NCBI GenBank assembly: GCA_029259715.1
Contig: JAJDEP010000014.1
Location: 62,001 to 126,000 of the forward strand
Origin: Planctomycetota bacterium
Lineage (GTDB): Bacteria; Planctomycetota; B15-G4
Direction: 5' to 3'
Length of the DNA stretch: 64,000 nucleotides
The notes beneath the pieces were generated by a model. That model was given only the letters and a program-made list of their open reading frames with translations, was not told the DNA's origin and did no database searches. The first letter of the stretch is position 1. Every line of letters begins with the position of its first letter. A program made the translations under genes and the position numbers. Positions 48,078-57,023 of the stretch are shown here, piece by piece.

Positions 48078-49589
48078 TCAGGGTGAGCCGCGGGCCGCGG
48101 CCTGCATGGACGTCAGGTGGGCGTTCCAGACGAGGTGCTGCACCACCACCGGCGCGCCGCTGACCTCGGCGCGGGCGTGTTCGGCGTCGCGGAACCCCAC
48201 CGAGAACACGCGCACCGAGCCCGCCGGCATGACCGCCGTCTGCTCCAGGGCTACCTCACCGTCGACGTCGAAGCGGAAGCGCGGGCGCAGGGTCGTCGCC
48301 CCGGGATTGGCCAGGATCAGGAGCTGCCCCACGAGTCCGGTGGCGTCGCCTGCGAAGGACACCGTGTCCTGCGTGTGGGCCGCGAGCTCCCAGGTCACGG
48401 GCGTCGACGCGGGCGAGGACAGCGTCACGTCGATCTCGACAGCAGAGTCCGCGCGCGCCTCCAACACGGTGACCTTCTGACCGGACGTGATCAGGTCCTG
48501 GGCCCGGAGCCGCAGCACCTCGCCCGGGGCCAGCACGAACGCGCGTCCGCCCCGGGGCTCGGCATCGCGGTCGCGGACGTTCAGCTGCACCGGCTGGGGC
48601 TGCCGGCTGCGGTTGACCAGGTCCAGGTCCATGGGCATGTCAGCCCCCGGCAGGTACGTCAGCCGCACGCCGTCGAGCGGTCGCTCACCGGTGGCCGTTC
48701 GCACCCAGCGCGGCCAGCCCCCCGCCGGCGTGCGCCGTGCGTCATCCGCGGGCGTGAGCCAATCGGTGTACACGCCCACCACACCGCCGGCCGCCAGGGC
48801 TTCCACCGTGGGCCAGGTGTTGATGGTGTGCGCGTAGACGGCGATGCCGGCCTCCGACAGGCGCCGCGGCAACGTGCCCTCCGCCCGCCGCCAGGGCATG
48901 GTCACGGCCCAGGGCCGGCGCTCACGGGCGAAGGCCAGCACCTGTTCGTCGTCCATGGGCGTGACGTAGAGGGTCAGCATGATGCGGTCGTAACCCAGGG
49001 CCGCCACCGGCGCCCACTCGTCGACGTGCATGATCTGCGGGATGAAGCGGGCGCGCAGGTCGCCCAGCTCGCGGGCGATCACCTCCAGGACCGCGACGTT
49101 GCTGTGCTTCGCATCCGTGACCACGTCGAAGCCCGCATGCTCGCGCATGAAGGCGCCCAGCTCGTCCAGGGTCGGCGGCAGGAGCGGGCGCGCCGTCCGG
49201 TCCCGCAGAAATTCGTCGAAGGTCGGGACCGCGGCCGGCGCCGCATCGGCCGGCGTGCCCGTCGGGGCGACCGACCGGGCGACCCAGTTCGCGCCCCAGT
49301 CGTGCTGCAACACGATGCGGCCGTCGCGGGTCCAGTGGAAGTCGAGCTCGATCAGGCGGTGGCCGGCCTGGACCGACGCGCGGATCGCGTCGAGGCTGTT
49401 GGAGTAGGTGTGGTGGCCCAGGCCCCCGCCCGCGTGGGCGATGAGCGGCGGCGGTCTCTCCACGGGCTCGGTTGCATTCGGCGGGAGCGCGCCGCCACAC
49501 CCGCAGGCCGTCGCCGCCGCGAGCGCGAGCGCGTGGAGCAACCCACCGCTGAGACCGAGCCACGACCGCCGGCCCGCCCCGGCCCTCAC
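48078..49589 (-). CDS. Second glycerophosphodiester phosphodiesterase family protein, lipoprotein-like
   Basis: LIAHAGGGLGHHTYSNSLDAIRASVQAGHRLIELDFHWTRDGRIVLQHDWG; ATAC-GC signal. Confidence 0.85.
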   Translation of the reverse strand: MRAGAGRRSWLGLSGGLLHALALAAATACGCGGALPPNATEPVERPPPLIAHAGGGLGHHTYSNSLDAIRASVQAGHRLIELDFHWTRDGRIVLQHDWGANWVARSVAPTGTPADAAPAAVPTFDEFLRDRTARPLLPPTLDELGAFMREHAGFDVVTDAKHSNVAVLEVIARELGDLRARFIPQIMHVDEWAPVAALGYDRIMLTLYVTPMDDEQVLAFARERRPWAVTMPWRRAEGTLPRRLSEAGIAVYAHTINTWPTVEALAAGGVVGVYTDWLTPADDARRTPAGGWPRWVRTATGERPLDGVRLTYLPGADMPMDLDLVNRSRQPQPVQLNVRDRDAEPRGGRAFVLAPGEVLRLRAQDLITSGQKVTVLEARADSAVEIDVTLSSPASTPVTWELAAHTQDTVSFAGDATGLVGQLLILANPGATTLRPRFRFDVDGEVALEQTAVMPAGSVRVFSVGFRDAEHARAEVSGAPVVVQHLVWNAHLTSMQAAARGSP

Positions 49590-50182
49590 GCTTCGCCATC
49601 TCCGGGTTCAACGTCTTCGGGTTCATCATCCTCGGGCTCCCCGTCCTCGGGCTCCCCGAAACCGGACGTCGGGATGTCGGGAGCCAGAGCCGAGAGCAGC
49701 AGCATCTCGAGCCCGCCGAGATACTCGAGCAGCGCGAACTGCGGGGCCCGGGGATCGGTCCACTCGATGCCGCCCGCGTCCATGTTCTCCACGATGCCGA
49801 GGTCGGTGGCCAGGATCATGCGCGCATCGTTGACGAAGCGCATCCACACGTCGAGCTGGCGACGCGGGATGCGCACCTCTGAGCCTTCGTCGGTGCACCG
49901 GGCCGCCCCGAGGGCGTGGCGCACCTCGTCGAGCATCTCGCGGCGCTGGTCGAGCAAGGCGTCGCCCAAGAGCTGACGGTTCTCGCGCTCCTCTGCTTCG
50001 TCGGTGTAGCAGGCCGGGAACAGGCGATCGATGACCGCGCCGTTGAGGTCGGGATCCGTGAGCACCGACTCGAGCCGGTCGGGCAGGTCGCTGACGATCT
50101 GGGCCTCGATGCGTCCGAGCACGAGCTGCCAGCAGGGGTCGCCGGTGGCCGCGTCGGTGCCGTCGGGACGCAGGCGCGTCAA
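49586..50182 (-). CDS. DUF2017-like protein
   Basis: Immediately downstream of and overlapping clpS; FVNDARMILATDLGIVENMD...FALLEYLGGLEMLLLSAL; EPEDG-type C-terminal repeats; TTG start inferred. Confidence 0.65.
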   Translation of the reverse strand: MTRLRPDGTDAATGDPCWQLVLGRIEAQIVSDLPDRLESVLTDPDLNGAVIDRLFPACYTDEAEERENRQLLGDALLDQRREMLDEVRHALGAARCTDEGSEVRIPRRQLDVWMRFVNDARMILATDLGIVENMDAGGIEWTDPRAPQFALLEYLGGLEMLLLSALAPDIPTSGFGEPEDGEPEDDEPEDVEPGDGEA

Positions 50183-50496
50183 ATGTCGGCCCGTTCGAGC
50201 GTGGCCTGCAGTCCGTAGGCGTGCAGCTGCACGACCCACAGCTCGCTCTTCTCGCGCGGCGCCGTCGCCACCAGGGAACGGCCCTCCTCGTGCACCTCGA
50301 GCATGTGCTCGGTGGCCTTCTCCACGGAGAAGCCGAACAGCTTCTGGAACACGTACACCACGTAGCCCATGAGGTTCACCGGGTCGTCCCAGACGACGAC
50401 GTTCCAGCCCCCCGAGAGACGCGTGTCGACGCTGGTGTCTTCCTCGACCTCGGTGCCGGTGCGGTCGTCGTCGGGCATGTGGTCGCGTACGGTCAT
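50179..50496 (-). CDS. clpS: ATP-dependent Clp protease adaptor ClpS
   Basis: WNVVVWDDPVNLMGYVVYVFQKLFGFSVEKATEHMLEVHEEGRSLVATAPREKSELWVVQLHAYGLQATLE. Confidence 0.94.
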   Translation of the reverse strand: MTVRDHMPDDDRTGTEVEEDTSVDTRLSGGWNVVVWDDPVNLMGYVVYVFQKLFGFSVEKATEHMLEVHEEGRSLVATAPREKSELWVVQLHAYGLQATLERADI

Positions 50497-50570
50497 GGGC
50501 GGGGCGACTCGGGGGGTCCTTGCACCTCAGCATAGCCCCTATAATCGCGCGCTCCTCCGAGGAAGACGCC

Positions 50571-53093
50571 ATGTCCCGTTCCCCGTGTGCTCCGGCACCG
50601 TCCCTCGCCGCGCTGGCCCTCGCGATACTCGCCGCGGCGTGTTCGGCTCCCTCGATGGTCGCGCCTGACGCCGCCGCCCAGCCCATCCCACCCGTGCAGC
50701 CACGCGAGAGAAGCGTCGACATCGAGCACTACGCCATCAGCGTCGACCTCGACCACCTCGCGGGACACGTCGACGGCTCGGTGACGGTCGCGTTCCGGGC
50801 CCTCCCCGACCGCCCCGCCGACACGCTGCTCCTCGACGCCGTCGAGCTCGACGTCTCGGCCGTCTGGGACGACGACGGCGACAAGCTGGCCCACACCCTC
50901 GTGGACGACCTGCTCACCATCGACCTCGGACGCAGCATCCCTCCGGGCGAGAGGGGCGAAGTCACCGTCGAGTACGACGGCTTCCCCCGGCGCGGGCTGT
51001 ACTTCGTGGGCCCCACCGCCCAGGACGGCGACCGCCCGTGGCACATCTGGAGCCAGGGCCAGGCCGAGGACACGCGGCACTGGATCCCGGTGTGGGACAT
51101 CCCCAACGAGCTGGCCACCCACGAGCTGGAGGTCACCGTCGACGCTGAGTTCGTGACCATGGCCGCGGGCGAGCGCACGAGCTCCGTCGAGACCCGCGAC
51201 GGCCGTCGCACCGATCGCTGGCGCATGCAGACGCCGCACGTCAGCTACCTGATCACCCTGGTCGCGGGTGGCTACGCCGTGGGCATGTCCGAGAACGACG
51301 CCCTCGACGGGCGCATCGAGCTGCCCGTGCTGGCGGAGCCCGAGCACCTCGAGCTGGCCCTGCAGAACTTCGCCGAGCAGGACGACCAGCTGGCCTACAT
51401 GGGCGACCTGCTGGGCATCCCCTACCCCTACTCCAAGTACGCGAACAGCTGCGTGCGCGAATTCACCGCCGGCGGGATGGAGAACATCTCGGCCACCACG
51501 CTCTACTACCGCACCATCCACCAACCGGACGACGAGCCCCAGACCGACTCGGTGGGGTTGCTGGCCCACGAGGCCGGGCACCAGTGGTTCGGCGACCTGC
51601 TCACCTGCGCGAGCTGGACCGACCTGTGGCTCAACGAGGGGTTCGCCGACTGGATCGAGGGCCGCTACCTGGGCGCCACCCGCGGCCCCGACCGCGCCGC
51701 CTGGCAGCGGCTGCAGTCCATCCGCGGCTACCTCTTCTCCGAACTCTCGCGCAGCAAGCCCATCGTCTGGGACGGCTGGGACCATCCCGACGACACCTTC
51801 TCCGGCCACGCCTATGCCGGCGGCGCCTCGCGCGTGAACCTGCTCGAGGCGGTGCTGGGTGAGGAGACGCTGGTGCGCGGCGTCACGCGTTACGTCCAGC
51901 AGCACCGCGGCACGGCCGTCGACACCGAGGACCTGCGCGCGGCGCTGCACGCCGAATCGGGCCGCGACCTCGAGCTGTTCTTCGAGCAATGGCTCTACGG
52001 CCCCGGCGTGCCGCGCTTCCGCGTGAGCGCCCAGGGCCCCACCGACACCGCCCAGGTCACCTGGACAATCGAACAGACCCAGGTCGACGAGGGCTGGGCC
52101 GCCGCCTACCACGCGCCCGTCGACGTGGTCTGGTCGCGCAACGGCGTCGAGCAACGCCGGCGCGTCGCCATCGTCGAGCGCATCGAGACCCTCACCCTGC
52201 CGGGCCCCGTGGACTGGCTGCGCTTCGACGCCGACACCCGCGTGCCCATGCTGCTCGCCATGCACCAGGACGAGGCCGCCTGGCGCGCCCAGCTGCGCGA
52301 CGCCACCGACGGCGTGACGCGCATGCTCGCCGCCGAGTGGTTCTCGGGCGGTCGCTTCACGCGCCCGGACCGCCCCGACGCGTGGGCCGCCGACGACGAG
52401 AGCGTGGCCGCGCTCATCGCCGCCGTCGACCACGACCCCTTCGTCCCGGTGCGCCTGGCCGCCCTCGCCGCTCTCGACGGCCTGAGCGATGCCCTCCTGG
52501 TGCCCGTGCTGGAGCGCTCCATCCTCGACGGCGACGCGCGCGTGCGGGCCGCGGCCGCCACCGCCCTCGGCGAGCACGGCGGCGACGCCGTGCTGCCCCT
52601 GCTCTTCGATGCCTCCGAGGACGGCAACGCGACGGTGGCCGCCGCCGCCTTCGGCGCGCTGGTCAAGCGCGAGTTGCCGGGCGCCTTCCGCCTGCTCAGC
52701 CGCCGCCTCGCGGAGACCCCGGACGTCGAGTGGCGCCTGAAGCGCAGCCTGCTCGACCAGCTCGTCGACACCGAGGACGAGCGCCTGCTGCCCCTGTTCG
52801 TGGGCGTCGCCCGCAGCGATCCCGAGTCCCGCGTGCGCGCACGGGCGCTGCAGCACCTCGCCCACTACGACGGTGCCCACAGTGAGGTCATCTATCGAAT
52901 GCTGTGCGAGTCGTTGCACGACGCCAGCCGTCACGTGCGCAGCGCCGCCGTGCGCGGCCTGTTGACGCGCGGCGACACCCGCGCGCTCCCCCACTTGCGG
53001 GCCCGGCAGCAGATCGAGATCGACCTCGGTGTGCTGGGCGCCCTGCGCGGCGCCGTGACGCGATTGCAGCGCCAGGGCGCAGGCGACGCCTGA
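50571..53093 (+). CDS. M1 family metallopeptidase with C-terminal HEAT-like repeats
   Basis: FTAGGMENISATT; LLAHEAGHQWFGDLLTCASWTDLWLNEGFADWIEG (HExxH-x18-E); lipoprotein-like signal. Confidence 0.93.
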   Translation: MSRSPCAPAPSLAALALAILAAACSAPSMVAPDAAAQPIPPVQPRERSVDIEHYAISVDLDHLAGHVDGSVTVAFRALPDRPADTLLLDAVELDVSAVWDDDGDKLAHTLVDDLLTIDLGRSIPPGERGEVTVEYDGFPRRGLYFVGPTAQDGDRPWHIWSQGQAEDTRHWIPVWDIPNELATHELEVTVDAEFVTMAAGERTSSVETRDGRRTDRWRMQTPHVSYLITLVAGGYAVGMSENDALDGRIELPVLAEPEHLELALQNFAEQDDQLAYMGDLLGIPYPYSKYANSCVREFTAGGMENISATTLYYRTIHQPDDEPQTDSVGLLAHEAGHQWFGDLLTCASWTDLWLNEGFADWIEGRYLGATRGPDRAAWQRLQSIRGYLFSELSRSKPIVWDGWDHPDDTFSGHAYAGGASRVNLLEAVLGEETLVRGVTRYVQQHRGTAVDTEDLRAALHAESGRDLELFFEQWLYGPGVPRFRVSAQGPTDTAQVTWTIEQTQVDEGWAAAYHAPVDVVWSRNGVEQRRRVAIVERIETLTLPGPVDWLRFDADTRVPMLLAMHQDEAAWRAQLRDATDGVTRMLAAEWFSGGRFTRPDRPDAWAADDESVAALIAAVDHDPFVPVRLAALAALDGLSDALLVPVLERSILDGDARVRAAAATALGEHGGDAVLPLLFDASEDGNATVAAAAFGALVKRELPGAFRLLSRRLAETPDVEWRLKRSLLDQLVDTEDERLLPLFVGVARSDPESRVRARALQHLAHYDGAHSEVIYRMLCESLHDASRHVRSAAVRGLLTRGDTRALPHLRARQQIEIDLGVLGALRGAVTRLQRQGAGDA

Positions 53094-53190
53094 TCCGGCC
53101 CTCCGAGCAGGATTCGTACAACGCTGTATCCTGGGGTTTCGAGGGAGGCCAGGGGAGGCCATCCGGGCCACGAGCATCCCGGAGTCACGA

Positions 53191-54000
53191 GTGAAGTCGC
53201 CGCTCGATCGCATCTTTCCCGATCGCCGTTCCGTCCTGCTGGACGGCGCGATGGCCACCGCCCTGTTCGAGCGCGGCTGGCCCCGGCACCTGTCCACGGT
53301 GCTCGCCAACCTCGAGGCGGGCGAGTGGGTCGTCGCGGTGCACAGCGCGCACGTCGAGTCCGGCGCGCGCATCCTGCAGACCAACACCTTCGGCGTGCTG
53401 CTCGGCGAACAGTCCTCCCAGGTCGACGCGGCCAGGGCCGCCGTCTCCCACGCCCGCGAGGCGGCCGCCGGCAAGGTGGCGGTGGCGGGCGCGCTGGCCG
53501 GCTACGACCTGCACTTCGGCGGGAACCGACTCGATGAGATCGTCGCCGTGCTCGCGGGTGAAGGCGTGGACATGCTGGTGTTCGAGACGTGCAACACCCT
53601 CGCCGACGCCCGCGCCGCCCGGGACGTGGCCGCCCACCTGGCGCCCTCCCTCCCGGTGATCATCTGCGCCACCACGACGGACGGCGGCCACGACGACCAG
53701 AAGCGCGTGCGCGAGATCATGGCCCTGCTGGCCGCCGAGCCGGACGACCACGTGGTGGCCGGGCTCAACTGCTGCCGCGGGCCCTACGACGCCCTGCGCA
53801 TGGCCATGTCCCTGCCCGAGATGCCGCGCTGGATCAAGCCGTCCATCGGCGTGGGCGACGACCAGGTCAACGACCACGTCATGGCCGCCTTCGCCCGGGC
53901 CGCCCGCATCCACGGGGCGCGGTACATCGGCGGCTGCTGCGGCACCTCGCCCGACACACTGGCCACCATGGCGGCCGCGCTCAACTGCCTCGACGGCTAG
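53191..54000 (+). CDS. Homocysteine S-methyltransferase family protein
   Basis: VLLDGAMATALFERG; ILQTNTFG; GLNCCRGPYDAL; YIGGCCGTSPDTLATM; GTG start. Confidence 0.88.
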   Translation: MKSPLDRIFPDRRSVLLDGAMATALFERGWPRHLSTVLANLEAGEWVVAVHSAHVESGARILQTNTFGVLLGEQSSQVDAARAAVSHAREAAAGKVAVAGALAGYDLHFGGNRLDEIVAVLAGEGVDMLVFETCNTLADARAARDVAAHLAPSLPVIICATTTDGGHDDQKRVREIMALLAAEPDDHVVAGLNCCRGPYDALRMAMSLPEMPRWIKPSIGVGDDQVNDHVMAAFARAARIHGARYIGGCCGTSPDTLATMAAALNCLDG

Positions 54001-54071
54001 CGCCGGCGCCCGCCCGGCGTGCGCCAGCGACCCGGCCTCCGCGGGCAGCCCGGCGTTCGCAGCGACCCAGG

Positions 54072-55244
54072 TCAGCGCCCGAGTTCGTAGCGCCGCAGGC
54101 GGTAGCGGAGCTTGCCGCGTTCGATGCCGAGACGCCGGGCCGCCTCGGCGATGTTGCTGTCGGCCGCCTCGAGGGTCTGACGGATGGCCTCGCGTTCGAC
54201 CTGGTCGAGCGCCACGCCGTCGCTGGGGATGTTGAGCACGAAGGCGTCGGGCGCCTCGCGGCCCTCGGGCTCGGGCAGCATCAGGTGCTCGTCGCCCACG
54301 GGTTGTCCCCGCGCCAGCAGGCACGCCAGCTCGCACACGAGCTCGAGCTGGCGCAGGTTGCCCGGCCAGTCGTGGCTGCACAGACGGGCCAGGCACTCGG
54401 GCGTCAGCGTGTCGAGCCCGCACGCCGACATCAGGCGTCCGAGGTCGTCGCGGCGCTCGCGCAAGGGGACGGTCACCACCGGCGAGCCGCCCAGGGCGTA
54501 GTAGAGGTCGGTGCGGAAGGCCCCCTCGGCCACCCGGTCGCGGAAGCGCGCCGTGGCCGTGGCCGCCACCCGGTGCCCCTCGCGCACCCGATCGAGGATG
54601 CGGCCCTGCTCGGTGGGCGACAGCTCGTCGACGTCCTCCACCACGACCACCGGATCGGACCAGGGCACCTCGCGCAGACGGCGGCGCAACACCCGACCGC
54701 GCAGCGTGCCGGTCTCCCCCGCCACCACCACGCAGCGCGGGGTCTGCAACTCGCGGTCGAGACGGATGCGCATCTCGCGCACCGCCGGCAACTCGCCCAC
54801 CAGCGCCGCCTCGGCCAGGACGTCCGCGCCGGCCCGGTCGACCTCGCGGCGACCGGCCTGGCGCAGGAGTTCGCGCCGTTCGAGCAAGCGCTCCCGGGCC
54901 GCTGCGAAGCCGGCGCGGTCGCCGGGCGCCACCACCATCAGGCCCATGCGGTGCCGCAGGGTCTCGGGCCATTGGTCCGGCTCGTCCACCACGAGCACGG
55001 ACAGGTCGGGCTCGCGGGTGAGCGAGGAGCGGGCCAGCTCCACCGCCTCCTGCGTGCCCCCCAAGGCGCCGAGCACGAGCAGGTCGGGCGCCGGGCCCAC
55101 CCACGGCGGCGCGTCGCCGTCGGCCTTGCGTTCGCCCGGGCCCGGGCCCAGTCGACGCGCCGTCGTGCGGCCGTCCGCGAGCAGGTCCTCGAGCTGTCGG
55201 CAGCGGGGATCCGCCGTCGACACCAGCAGGATGCGGGGCTTCAT
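54072..55244 (-). CDS. NtrC-like regulator with degenerate AAA+ domain and Fis-type HTH
   Basis: CVVVAGETGTLRGRVLRRRL (degenerate Walker A), VVVVEDVDELSPTEQGRIL, VPLRERRDDLGRLM, HDWPGNLRQLELV, Fis HTH IRQTLEAADSNIAEAARRLGIERGKLRYRLRRY. Confidence 0.85.
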   Translation of the reverse strand: MKPRILLVSTADPRCRQLEDLLADGRTTARRLGPGPGERKADGDAPPWVGPAPDLLVLGALGGTQEAVELARSSLTREPDLSVLVVDEPDQWPETLRHRMGLMVVAPGDRAGFAAARERLLERRELLRQAGRREVDRAGADVLAEAALVGELPAVREMRIRLDRELQTPRCVVVAGETGTLRGRVLRRRLREVPWSDPVVVVEDVDELSPTEQGRILDRVREGHRVAATATARFRDRVAEGAFRTDLYYALGGSPVVTVPLRERRDDLGRLMSACGLDTLTPECLARLCSHDWPGNLRQLELVCELACLLARGQPVGDEHLMLPEPEGREAPDAFVLNIPSDGVALDQVEREAIRQTLEAADSNIAEAARRLGIERGKLRYRLRRYELGR

Positions 55245-56107
55245 CGGAGCGAACGCTGCTCGGCGGCCCCGAGGACCCGTCCGCAGATCCGGGCCAGGTC
55301 GCGGTCCTTGCGCCGCGACGCGATCATCACCACGTTGCGCAGCGTCCGCAGCAGCATCTCGCCGTCGGTCGCATCGAGTCGGTCGAGGCGCGTGTCCGGC
55401 AGTCCGCCCCGGGCCAGGTACGCGCGACAGTGCTCCTCGGAGACCGCCCGCCCCTGGTGGAAGGGGTCGATGAGGACCGAGCCGTTCTCCCGTATGAAGC
55501 GCAGCAGGAAGTGTCCCGGCATGTTCACGCCCACCGCCCGCAACCCCGCGCGACGGGCGACGAGGATCCACGCGATGCACAGGGGCAACGGCAAACCTCG
55601 GCGCTGGAGCGTCACCCCGTGGAGCAGCGCGTCGAGGGGCCGCGCCTGCGCCGGGTCGCCACCCTTCAGCCCGTTCTGCTTGACCATCACCTCGAGCATG
55701 GCGGCCAGGGGGTCGGTGTTGCGGTTGGGCTCGGCGTTGACCTGGTCGGCCATGGCGTCGAGGGCCGCCACGACCTCGTCCGGGCCCGCCGAGTCGGGGT
55801 CGACCAGGCGCCCGATGAGAATCGAGCCCTGCTCGAGCTCGGGTTCGCGCTTGAGGTAGGCGATCAGGTTGTCGGACAGCCGCGTCCGCTCGATCTCCAC
55901 CAGCACCTCGCCGAAGATGGCGGTGCCGTCGTCGGCGGACTGCCGCGCCACCCGCTCGCGCAGCAACGGCTCGGCCATCTCGGGGTGCGCCAGGAGGGCC
56001 GCGCGACACCCGGTGACCACCGACTCGCTCGCGTCGGTGAGCAGCGAGATCATCGCCTCCACCTGGGACTCGCTGGTGAGCGGCCCGCGCTCGTCGTCGG
56101 TCTTCAT
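55241..56107 (-). CDS. SirB1-like transglutaminase-fold protein
   Basis: GLPLPLCIAWILVARRAGLRAVGVNMPGHFLLRF..GSVLIDPFHQGRAVSEEHC. Confidence 0.85.
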   Translation of the reverse strand: MKTDDERGPLTSESQVEAMISLLTDASESVVTGCRAALLAHPEMAEPLLRERVARQSADDGTAIFGEVLVEIERTRLSDNLIAYLKREPELEQGSILIGRLVDPDSAGPDEVVAALDAMADQVNAEPNRNTDPLAAMLEVMVKQNGLKGGDPAQARPLDALLHGVTLQRRGLPLPLCIAWILVARRAGLRAVGVNMPGHFLLRFIRENGSVLIDPFHQGRAVSEEHCRAYLARGGLPDTRLDRLDATDGEMLLRTLRNVVMIASRRKDRDLARICGRVLGAAEQRSLR

Positions 56108-56985
56108 CGCGGCGGCTCCGCAACGGCCTGGGGCGCCGGCACCGTGGCGGTCGGGAGGAAGCGGTCGAGGGCCTCCAGCGCCGCGTCGAGGGCCGGCGTG
56201 GTGCCGACGAAGGGATGGCGCGCACCGAGGACGTGGTCACCGCCCTCGATGAGCAGCAGCTGCGCCTGCGGGATCCACTCCGCCAGGCGCCGACCTTCCT
56301 CCGGCGTCACCGCCACGTCGGCCTCGCCCTGCACCACCAGCACGGGCTGGTGCAGTGATCTGGCCGCCGCCTCCACATTGGCGTTGACCAGATCGTCGAA
56401 CCACGCCCGGCCGAGCGGCAGCTCCTGGCCGGTGCGCGTGTTGACGATGATCAGCTCGCCGTTCTGCTCGAGCCGCGACTTGGCGCCGGGGCCGAAGCGA
56501 TCGAAGCTGCCGACGCCGTTGAGCGTCGCTACCCGCTCGATGCGCCGGTCGCCGGCCGCGGCCAGCAGCGCCACACCGCCGCCCATGGAGTGGCCCACCA
56601 CCGAGATGCCGTCGCTCGACAGCGCGACGTCCGCCGCAAGGCGACCGTCGGACAGCGCATCGAGGACGAGGGTCAGGTCGGCCCGCGCGAGCGTCGCCGT
56701 CTGCTCGCGGAACAGGTCGAGCCGGGTGAACTCCCCGGGCACATCGCCGATGCCGTTGTGGCTGAAGTCGAAGCGCAGGGCCGCGCGACCGCTCGCGGCC
56801 AACCGGTCGCACAGGAAGGGGAACAGCCCCCAGTCCTTGAAGCCCTTGAACCCGTGACAGACCACCGTCACCGGCAGGGGTGTGTGCCCCGCGGTGGGCG
56901 CGTGCAGCGCGACGGCGACGGGCAGACCCGGTCCACCGTCCGCCGGAGCGGTCATCAAGGTGGAGCTGTGCCGCGTGACGTCCAT
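56104..56985 (-). CDS. Alpha/beta hydrolase
   Basis: VTVVCHGFKGFKDWG; LRFDFSHNGIGD; VVGHSMGGGVALLAAAGD; PVLVVQGEADVAVTPEEGRRLAEWIP. Confidence 0.9.
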   Translation of the reverse strand: MDVTRHSSTLMTAPADGGPGLPVAVALHAPTAGHTPLPVTVVCHGFKGFKDWGLFPFLCDRLAASGRAALRFDFSHNGIGDVPGEFTRLDLFREQTATLARADLTLVLDALSDGRLAADVALSSDGISVVGHSMGGGVALLAAAGDRRIERVATLNGVGSFDRFGPGAKSRLEQNGELIIVNTRTGQELPLGRAWFDDLVNANVEAAARSLHQPVLVVQGEADVAVTPEEGRRLAEWIPQAQLLLIEGGDHVLGARHPFVGTTPALDAALEALDRFLPTATVPAPQAVAEPPR

Positions 56986-57023
56986 CCGGTGTATCCCTGG
57001 GAATCTCCCCCGCCGGAGTCCGG

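Noticed and set aside
50520-50545. TTGCAC...TATAAT as promoter for the M1 peptidase gene
   Set aside because: The TATAAT box is good but the spacer is only 14 nt; a -10 may be real but the pair is not supported as a full promoter.
50493-53474. 993-aa minus-strand ORF
   Set aside because: Antisense to the M1 peptidase gene, which has clear motifs; the ORF is low-complexity GHV-rich without a domain.
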